Of a DNA stretch of 64,000 nucleotides, positions 57,997-64,000 are shown piece by piece. The position numbers and the translations under genes were made by a program. How positions within the stretch are numbered: position 1 is the stretch's first letter; each line of letters starts with the position of its first letter. The notes below the pieces were generated by a model that saw only the letters and a list, made by a program, of their open reading frames with translations, ran no database searches and was not told where the DNA came from. The stretch is from Aestuarierythrobacter sp037968495 (GTDB lineage Bacteria > Pseudomonadota > Alphaproteobacteria > Sphingomonadales > Sphingomonadaceae): positions 23,712 to 87,711 of the forward strand of contig JBBKVP010000001.1 of assembly GCA_037968495.1 (NCBI GenBank). Reading direction: 5' to 3'.

Positions 57997-59760
57997 TCAG
58001 ACTTGTGTGGCGGTGCCAGCAACGACATACAGGGTCACCAAAACCCCTGCTATCAGCCCGCCGGGGCGATAGCTGCCCGTCCGCTGCCAGGTAAAAATTC
58101 CGATGATCGCCACGGCGGTCAACACTGGCACAAATTGCAACGCAATCACCGTGCTGAGGGGATCGAATGCCGTGACCAGCGATCCGGTCATGAAGAATAA
58201 GCCGTAGATCACGCTCAGCATCACTATGAAGCCGGTCGTGAGCATCATGATCGCGGCCAAGTATTGAAAACGGCCTGTGTCACTGCGGACCGTGGCACTT
58301 GAAATCGACCTTGTCATTAACAGAAAGGCGAAAGTGATCGGCAAGACATAGATTGCCGCGATGCCTAATTGGCGGACATTGGGAAGTTTGACGGCGACGA
58401 CCCACAGCCGGAAATCCGTGAGGAAAAGCTGATCGACGAGCCAGACTGCGCCGTATCCAGCCGCAACAGTTGCCCCCGCCAACAGAATGGATCTTGCCCA
58501 GTCCGATTGATCAGTATCGGCGGGGGGCCCCATGAAGCGGCCTATCAACAGGCTCACCCCAGCGCCGACCACAGCCCAGAGTGTAATTTGCGTGGTAACC
58601 GCCTGCGGCAGCAGGCTCGACGCCGGCAGAAGCAGAAAGGCCGCAATAAAGGTCGGAAAGAACAGCAATGCCGGCAGCGCGGTATTCATTGCAAACGCCC
58701 GCCACCAGCGGCGGTCCCGATGCTCGGCCGCCGGGATCGCCTCTGCGCGCACGGAGGCAAACAGCGGCAAGCGGACAAGCGTATCAAATACGCCGAGCAT
58801 GATCATGATGAAGCCGATCAGGCCGACCCCCGTGCCGACTTCCTTCCAATACCAGATCTGATCGCTAACCGGCCGGGGCGTCCCGCCATCGAGCGTGGCG
58901 GCAAACCATTCCGTAGCGTTCCCGATGGCCGCCGCCGAGAAATGATCGCCGGGATGCGTCGTGGTAGGCTGATAAAGCTTTCGCGCGGTTCCTTCTGCTA
59001 CCGCTCCATACAAACGCTTCTCCGCAACGGGAGCATCGGTGCCAAACACTGCTTGCAGCTTCTCGCTAGTCGCCAAGTCCTGTGCGCGATCGACGTCCCA
59101 CATGATTTTTGAGAATTCGTCATAGCGGCTGAACACAAGCGCGAGATTGCGTGGCCAAGTGGTCGAACCTTCTTGTGCAAAAGGTGCACCAGTCGACGAC
59201 CCTTCCAGCACCATTGAAGAATAGGCGTCGGGCATAGCGGCAGCCGCCGCAAGCACCGTCCAGCCGCCCATACTGTGGCCTTCGAGACCAATCTGACTGG
59301 TATCGACCATCGGCAGGGATCTCAAATATTTCAGGCCATCAGGGCCGCCGAAGCCGTTTGAGAATGCTGCGCCTCCGCTGTATCCGTGCCCGGTCTGATC
59401 AAGTGACAAAACGACGTAGCCGCGGCGGGCGAATTCAATGGCGAAACCGTCCTGTGTCTCGCGTGAATTTATATAGCCGTGGACAGCAAGAATGCCGGGG
59501 GCGGGAGTCGTGGAGGTAGCATTCTTCGGCACATACAACAGAGCGCTCATTACGGTGCCGTTCGTGCCGGTAAACCGTATATCCCGAACGGTCGTGCCGT
59601 CCGTTGTCCGGACGAGCTGAGCGAGAAATGCACCCGCGAGAACAATGACCAGTCCAGCGACGATCAGCCACCAGCGACGTTTGGAGGTTGCCTTTTTAGC
59701 CATCGCTTGATCTGTGACCGTCAATTGGACCTCCCCCTCGTCATTCCCCAAAGCATTCAT
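57997..59760 (-). CDS. Alpha/beta hydrolase fused to a polytopic membrane domain
   Basis: A 587-residue two-part protein. One N-terminal helix (residues 31-50) exports or anchors an alpha/beta hydrolase domain (about 60-300): LAVHGYINSRE for the oxyanion hole, DQTGHGYSGG, and the nucleophile elbow GLEGHSMGGW with Ser163. Residues about 320-587 contain roughly seven membrane helices of no recognised family. The fusion suggests hydrolysis at the membrane surface, perhaps on lipids or peptides. It is the first gene after tRNA-Cys and stands alone. ATG 59760 is taken; an internal ATG at 59703 would also keep the first helix. Confidence 0.82.
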   Translation of the reverse strand: MNALGNDEGEVQLTVTDQAMAKKATSKRRWWLIVAGLVIVLAGAFLAQLVRTTDGTTVRDIRFTGTNGTVMSALLYVPKNATSTTPAPGILAVHGYINSRETQDGFAIEFARRGYVVLSLDQTGHGYSGGAAFSNGFGGPDGLKYLRSLPMVDTSQIGLEGHSMGGWTVLAAAAAMPDAYSSMVLEGSSTGAPFAQEGSTTWPRNLALVFSRYDEFSKIMWDVDRAQDLATSEKLQAVFGTDAPVAEKRLYGAVAEGTARKLYQPTTTHPGDHFSAAAIGNATEWFAATLDGGTPRPVSDQIWYWKEVGTGVGLIGFIMIMLGVFDTLVRLPLFASVRAEAIPAAEHRDRRWWRAFAMNTALPALLFFPTFIAAFLLLPASSLLPQAVTTQITLWAVVGAGVSLLIGRFMGPPADTDQSDWARSILLAGATVAAGYGAVWLVDQLFLTDFRLWVVAVKLPNVRQLGIAAIYVLPITFAFLLMTRSISSATVRSDTGRFQYLAAIMMLTTGFIVMLSVIYGLFFMTGSLVTAFDPLSTVIALQFVPVLTAVAIIGIFTWQRTGSYRPGGLIAGVLVTLYVVAGTATQV

Positions 59761-59949
59761 CTACGAGAATGCCGTTCAGATTGCACTTATCGCCGCGCGT
59801 GACAACCAGAACGAAAGGCCGCGAATTCCGCGCGGGCCCCTCAAAGCAGCCGTTTCGAGAGCGGTCCAGATTTAGCCGAAAAGTGGTTGCGCGAATGACG
59901 TTCGGTTTCGGGAATTCGGAAATTGTTCGAGACAGAAAGTGCAAGCTGA

Positions 59950-60291
59950 TCAGCGCTGCTTTTTTGCCATGGTGGCGGTGAAATCGGGTTCCTTGTTTGC
60001 CACCCAATCGACAAATTTGCGCACGTTGGGGTTGGCCAGAAGGGCATCCACATCCATCGCATGGCGTTGAAGTTCGGAATTGGTGAAATTGGCGATCAGG
60101 GTCTGTTGGCAAATGGGGTGCATGGGCACGACATCGCGCCCGCCCCGGCTCTTTGGCACGGGATGGTGCCAGACAATGGTCTTGCCAGTTGGCCGGCCGC
60201 AAAGCCAACAAGGAGCGACCTCCGCCGGGGTCTCCTCCTCCTCGCGGTGACGGTCGTCAGAGGAACCATGTTTCGAATGTTTGCGGGCCAT
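59950..60291 (-). CDS. HNH endonuclease-like small protein
   Basis: A 113-residue basic protein with an HNH-type zinc motif: CWLC, then WHHPVPKSRGGRD and VVPMHPICQQ. The order C-x2-C, H-H, H-x2-C is the common form of single-domain HNH nucleases encoded in many bacteria and phages. The N-terminus is hydrophilic, the C-terminus helical. No terminase or restriction partner is next to it. The 188-nt gap beyond its stop shows no gene. Confidence 0.85.
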   Translation of the reverse strand: MARKHSKHGSSDDRHREEEETPAEVAPCWLCGRPTGKTIVWHHPVPKSRGGRDVVPMHPICQQTLIANFTNSELQRHAMDVDALLANPNVRKFVDWVANKEPDFTATMAKKQR

Positions 60292-60385
60292 GTGTCGGTA
60301 CCTGAATTGCCTGAACTTGTGCTGCTCACCTAGGGTGATGCGGTCGGCATTACCACACCAAGGTATTTGCCGGTCTCCGCCCTAA

Positions 60386-60420
60386 GTCCGCTCGCTCGAG
60401 TTCGCTCCATCAGAGCGGAC
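60386..60420. repeat. Inverted repeat GTCCGCTC ... GAGCGGAC
   Basis: Perfect eight-base arms with a 19-base spacer that itself contains CTCGCTCGAG. It is 19 nt past the stop of the large FAD protein, so it may be a terminator without a T-run or a processing hairpin. Confidence 0.45.
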
Positions 60421-60438
60421 CGTCAGGAGTCGGCTCAG

Positions 60439-62103
60439 CTATTCCTGCCGGGTGAGCGCGCCGTTGCAACTTGCACGGGCTGGGCCGCCGCCTAGGCTCA
60501 ACGCCACCGCTTCAGCAATTTTTATTCCGTCCACTGCTGCCGAAAGGATGCCCCCAGCATAGCCTGCGCCCTCGCCGGCAGGAAACAGCCCGATCGTGTT
60601 CAGGCTTTGAAGATCATCGCCCCGGGTGAAGCGGATCGGTGATGAAGTGCGCGTCTCGACACCGGTCATCACCACATCAGGGTGATCATAGCCCGGGATC
60701 TGCCGGCCGAATACGGGCAGCGCCTCGCGCATCGCGGTCACAGCGTAGTCGGGCAGGCATTGCGCTAAATCTGTCATATGCACGCCGGGCTTGTAGGAAG
60801 GCGTGACCGACCCAAGCGCTTCTGAGGGGCGTCCGGCAAGGAAGTCGCCCAGCCTTTGCGCTGGCGCCTTGTAGGTCGATCCACCCGCAACATAGGCCAA
60901 TGATTCCCAATGGCGTTGTAGCGCGATCCCCGCGAGCGGTTCGCCGGGAAAGTCGCGCGCCGGATCAATCGCGACGACCAACCCGGAATTGGCGTTGCGC
61001 TCATTACGCGAATATTGGCTCATGCCGTTGGTGGCTACGCGCCCCTCCTCAGACGTCGCAGCGACCACAGTGCCGCCGGGGCACATGCAGAAACTATAGA
61101 CCGTCCGATCATTCTTGCAGTGGTGCGAGATATGGTATTCCGCCGCACCAAGGATGGGATTGCCAGCGTCAACGCCGAACCGCGATTTATCGATCCAGGA
61201 TTGCGGGTGTTCTATCCTCACGCCAATTGAAAACGGCTTGGCCTCAACATGGACCCCCGCAGCATGGAGCATCGCAAAGGTATCGCGCGCGCTGTGACCA
61301 ATTGCGAGCACGACATGGTCGGCCTCCAGATACTCACCGGTGCTTAGATGGACTCCGCGAACGCGGCGGTCACCTCGGGCATCGGTCGTAATATCGATGC
61401 CGTCAACGCGGTTGGAGAAGCGATACTCACCGCCGAGTTCCTCGATGTTCTTGCGGATGCTCTCGACCATCGTCACCAACCGGAATGTACCAATGTGCGG
61501 ATGCGCCTCGGTAAGGATCTCCGAGGGCGCGCCTGCCTTGACGAATTCATTGAGAACCTTGCGGTCGCGATTATGCGGATCCTTGATCCGGCTGTAGAGC
61601 TTTCCATCGGAAAACGTGCCGGCGCCGCCTTCACCGAACTGGGCGTTTGATTCCGGGTTGAGAATCCCCTGCCGCCACAGCCCCCACGTGTCCTTGGTCC
61701 GCTCACGAACCACTTTGCCCCGGTCGAGTATGATTGGGCGGAATCCCATTTGTGCAAGGATCAGGCCGGCAAATAGCCCGCATGGCCCTGCGCCGATGAC
61801 GACCGGCCTCTTGGACGGGCCCCTTTCCGGTGATTTGGCGACCAGATGATAACGGGGGTCCTGGGTGCGTTGGACGTTGCGATCCCTACGAAAGCGCAAC
61901 AGTACTGCCGCTTCGTTTTTCACATTCACGTCGACCGAATAGACCAGCAGGATGTTTGTTTTGTCGCGTGCATCATGGCCGCGGCGCGAGACGACATAGC
62001 GAACCAGATCGCGCGGGGTGATCCGCAGCCGCTTGCAGATTGCAGCGGGCAGTGCCTCGTCCGGATGATGGAGCGGCAGTGTCAGTTCGGTGACGTGCAA
62101 CAT
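60439..62103 (-). CDS. Large FAD-dependent dehydrogenase-like protein (COG2509 type)
   Basis: A 554-residue flavoprotein. Residues 1-90 form a separate N-terminal domain (ICKRLRITPRDLVRYVVSRRGHDARDKTNILLVYSVDV); the FAD motif VVIGAGPCGLFAGLILAQMGF follows, with GGAGTFSDGKLYSRIKD and the terminal SSPIRFTRGDDLQSLNTIGLFPAGEGAGYAGGI. Such proteins are widespread, cytosolic, and of unproven substrate. It is a single gene with nothing in the same direction nearby. Confidence 0.88.
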   Translation of the reverse strand: MLHVTELTLPLHHPDEALPAAICKRLRITPRDLVRYVVSRRGHDARDKTNILLVYSVDVNVKNEAAVLLRFRRDRNVQRTQDPRYHLVAKSPERGPSKRPVVIGAGPCGLFAGLILAQMGFRPIILDRGKVVRERTKDTWGLWRQGILNPESNAQFGEGGAGTFSDGKLYSRIKDPHNRDRKVLNEFVKAGAPSEILTEAHPHIGTFRLVTMVESIRKNIEELGGEYRFSNRVDGIDITTDARGDRRVRGVHLSTGEYLEADHVVLAIGHSARDTFAMLHAAGVHVEAKPFSIGVRIEHPQSWIDKSRFGVDAGNPILGAAEYHISHHCKNDRTVYSFCMCPGGTVVAATSEEGRVATNGMSQYSRNERNANSGLVVAIDPARDFPGEPLAGIALQRHWESLAYVAGGSTYKAPAQRLGDFLAGRPSEALGSVTPSYKPGVHMTDLAQCLPDYAVTAMREALPVFGRQIPGYDHPDVVMTGVETRTSSPIRFTRGDDLQSLNTIGLFPAGEGAGYAGGILSAAVDGIKIAEAVALSLGGGPARASCNGALTRQE

Positions 62104-62469
62104 TGCGCAGCTTTAGAGAGTGATAGGGCGGAATGCCAATGTCACATTTGCAGTCTCTCTCAGTGTTACCGGAGAACATCGGGCGGACCGGGTAAGTAAG
62201 CTCATGCTTCCGCTACATGGTGTTAGACAAGGCCCGCGCTTGGGTTGTTCGCGGACTGACCACTTGCTTGTGATCCGCAGGCCAAGGCCGACGGTCCGCA
62301 ACCGGCTTAAAAACAGCTATTCAGTTCGCAATAAGCTACTGGCCAAATTGAATGTTCTCTTTTGATGAGGCACTGCCGTCCTTGCGGCTTTAGAAACCTT
62401 GAATAAGCCACCTGAAACCATGATCGTGGCAACAGCGCTTTTGGCCTTTAACCCAGCAGTGAGAGCAAA
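62104..62469. other. 366-nt divergent gap
   Basis: Lies between the FAD protein and the peptidase gene, which are transcribed away from each other, so promoters for both are expected. I see no convincing -35/-10 pair, repeat or small gene. Confidence 0.5.
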
Positions 62470-63390
62470 ATGAAAAGTATCCCATTTTACCCAATCGGCA
62501 CGCCCGGCAGACCTTGGGGCGAGGCCGAGCTTAAACAATGGCGGTCAGGTCAGTCTCAACAGCGCTGTTATCAGGACGATGTGGTTCCGCGCATTGAGGC
62601 GTTAGCCGGCCGCTTCGAAACTCTCACCTTTGGCCAGCTTGATTATGATGCCGAGCACTATGACCTGTTCGCTCTACGTAATGGGAGCCCCGTCTCAAGC
62701 ATGCCCAGCGCACTCGTTACTGGTGGCGTGCATGGATACGAAACCAGTGGAGTCATGGGCGCTCTTCAATTCCTTGAAACCCGCGCGGCCGATTATGCTA
62801 GGAGGGTAAACCTGCTGGTTGCCCCCTGCATCAGTCCATGGGCATATGAGCGGATCAACCGCTGGAACTACGACGCCATCGATCCCAACCGCAGCTTCCA
62901 CCCGGATAGCCCGGCAGCCGAGTGCGCGGCGCTGATGAAGCTTGTGGCCGCGCAAACTGGTTCTTTCCTGCTACATATCGACCTACACGAAACAACCGAT
63001 AGCGATGAAAGCGAGTTTCGCCCGGCCTTAGCTGCGCGCGACGGCGAAGACTTCGTGCCTGGCTCCATTCCCGATGGCTTTTACCTGGTCGACGACAGTG
63101 AGAATCTGCAGCCTGATTTCCAACAGGCCATTATTGCGGGGGTCGAACAGGTCACGCACATTGCTCCGGCGGACGAAGATGGAAAGATCATAGGCTCACC
63201 CGTCGTCGCACATGGAGTGATTCAATACCCCCAAGCTAAATACGCTATGTGCAGCTCTGTAACCGGGGCCCGGTTTACGACGACCACCGAGGTTTATCCC
63301 GACAGTGCGCGCGCCACGTTGCAAATATGCAACGACGCACAAGTCGCTGCCGTGTGCTCAGCCTTGGACTTCGTGCTCGCGCAGACATGA
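62470..63390 (+). CDS. M14-family metallocarboxypeptidase / desuccinylase-like protein
   Basis: A 306-residue zinc hydrolase. The zinc ligands are His88 and Glu91 (GGVHGYETSG) and His173 (HIDLHETT); Asn140/Arg141 (DPNRSF) bind the substrate carboxylate and Glu274 (TTTTEVYP) is the likely catalytic base. This layout fits the M14 branch that includes succinylglutamate desuccinylase/aspartoacylase-like enzymes. No signal peptide, so it should be cytosolic. GAGAG precedes the ATG. Confidence 0.9.
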   Translation: MKSIPFYPIGTPGRPWGEAELKQWRSGQSQQRCYQDDVVPRIEALAGRFETLTFGQLDYDAEHYDLFALRNGSPVSSMPSALVTGGVHGYETSGVMGALQFLETRAADYARRVNLLVAPCISPWAYERINRWNYDAIDPNRSFHPDSPAAECAALMKLVAAQTGSFLLHIDLHETTDSDESEFRPALAARDGEDFVPGSIPDGFYLVDDSENLQPDFQQAIIAGVEQVTHIAPADEDGKIIGSPVVAHGVIQYPQAKYAMCSSVTGARFTTTTEVYPDSARATLQICNDAQVAAVCSALDFVLAQT

Positions 63391-63509
63391 GCATGTTTTG
63401 ATCACCATCGAGATCACGTGAATGCTGTTGGTGGCGTCCGGCCTGCCATTGTACGATATCCGGCATTCTCGGGATGTCAGTGCCGATACGTATTCCGGTG
63501 TATTCTCTA

Positions 63510-63528
63510 GATAGGCTCTGAGCCTATC
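63510..63528. repeat. Inverted repeat GATAGGC-TCTGA-GCCTATC
   Basis: Perfect seven-base arms with a five-base loop in the 260-nt gap between the peptidase gene and trmL. It has no T-run, so an operator or transcript hairpin is more likely than a terminator. No gene was seen in this gap. Confidence 0.5.
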
Positions 63529-63650
63529 GGTCAACGCATACAAGAGGATGGACGACCCAAAGCCGGATCGCGTGTTCAGGGCTGGAGCTCAAAGACTTAA
63601 GATCTGACCGAGGGCTTGCGTGCCCCCTTCGCTGGCGCCAATGATCCGAA

Positions 63651-64000
63651 ATGCGTATTGCTTTTTACGAACCAGAAATTGCTGGAAACGTTGGCGCCAT
63701 TCTGCGCCTCGGCGCTTGTATGGGTGCGGCGGTGGATCTTATCGAACCGATGGGTTTCGAATGGGATGATCGAAGAGTACGCCGGACCGCCCTGGATTAT
63801 ATCGATCATGTGGAAATTGCTCGTCATGCCGGATTCGACGTGTTCAAGACTGCTTTAGGATCGCGAAGGCTGGTGCTGTTTACCACTAAAAGCCGTCAAT
63901 CGGCCTACGATTTCAGCTTCATGGCCGACGATGTCCTGTTCTTCGGAAAGGAAAGCGCGGGTGTGCCCACTGCCATAGCCGACGCCTGCGATGCGCGGGT
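63651..64000 (+). CDS. trmL: tRNA (cytidine(34)-2'-O)-methyltransferase TrmL, N-terminal part
   Basis: The gene runs off the window end; 116 complete codons are visible from ATG 63651, and an in-frame TGA lies at 63642-63644, which fixes the start. The SPOUT signature is present: MRIAFYEPEIAGNVGAILRLGACMGA at the start, RLVLFTTKSRQSAYDFSF, and the knot region VLFFGKESAGVP. TrmL methylates the wobble base of tRNA-Leu. The ribosome-binding site is weak. It was missed by simple frame listings because no stop occurs in the window. Confidence 0.93.
   Translation, partial: MRIAFYEPEIAGNVGAILRLGACMGAAVDLIEPMGFEWDDRRVRRTALDYIDHVEIARHAGFDVFKTALGSRRLVLFTTKSRQSAYDFSFMADDVLFFGKESAGVPTAIADACDAR

Noticed and set aside
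58369..59112. Plus-strand frame of 247 codons
   Set aside because: Arg/Gln/His-rich shadow of the hydrolase-membrane gene.

Overview
The window is an ordinary, densely packed chromosome segment of an alphaproteobacterium, most likely a member of the Sphingomonadales close to the Erythrobacteraceae. This is inferred from a complete PhyR-NepR-EcfG general stress locus with a CHASE/HWE-type kinase, the secB / Tim44-like / mltA / smr neighbourhood, a CoaBC with a long acidic linker, Tat-dependent lipoproteins, and frequent GTG/TTG starts with ATGA overlaps. No species can be named from sequence alone.

Layout. 1-3.5 kb: end of ubiB (ubiquinone), a small membrane protein, coaBC (CoA synthesis) and dut. 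3.5-7.6 kb: a DUF4136-like lipoprotein, then secB-murJ-trpS on the minus strand. 7.8-10.3 kb: Tim44-like protein, mltA, smr. 10.3-13.6 kb: aroC, then ruvA-(membrane protein)-ruvB. 13.8-15.1 kb: a giant Ser/Thr/Gly repeat protein with a PEP-CTERM-like tail. 15.3-25.1 kb: acnA, a DMT exporter, two L,D-transpeptidases, a retropepsin-like protease, a thioredoxin-like lipoprotein coupled to an FAD oxidoreductase, and ispG. 25.2-32.8 kb: ZntB-like transporter, GNAT enzymes, an MscS-type membrane protein, isoaspartyl peptidase, class A beta-lactamase, pheA, membrane cytochrome c. 32.8-41.9 kb: rlmE, ppx/gppA, tRNA-Gln, a LOG-family protein, glmM-DUF1272-thiD, an SDF symporter, sodB, an AI-2E family permease.

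41.9-45.5 kb holds the general stress response switch: ecfG and nepR (minus) diverge from the CHASE/HWE kinase (plus), with phyR convergent to the kinase. A mirror-symmetric GGAAC-N17-GTTCC element lies in the divergent gap, and a GGAAC-N17-GTT element lies upstream of phyR. Both fit autoregulation by EcfG.

45.7-57.5 kb: GNAT-like protein, fatty acid desaturase, GNAT-lptG-lptF, clpS, the PHB pair phaC-phasin, an AlaC-type aminotransferase, a crotonase and an acyl-CoA thioesterase-like protein. After tRNA-Cys (57.6 kb) gene density falls and the content looks more accessory: a hydrolase fused to a membrane domain, an HNH nuclease, a large FAD protein, an M14-type metallopeptidase, and the start of trmL at the window edge.

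No CRISPR array, insertion sequence, prophage or rRNA gene was seen. The most interesting structures are the symmetric stress promoter with a 10-bp-phased CTGCA repeat in the nepR leader, a phasin with a histone-like N-terminus and a well-placed internal start, and a three-helix membrane protein translationally wedged between ruvA and ruvB.
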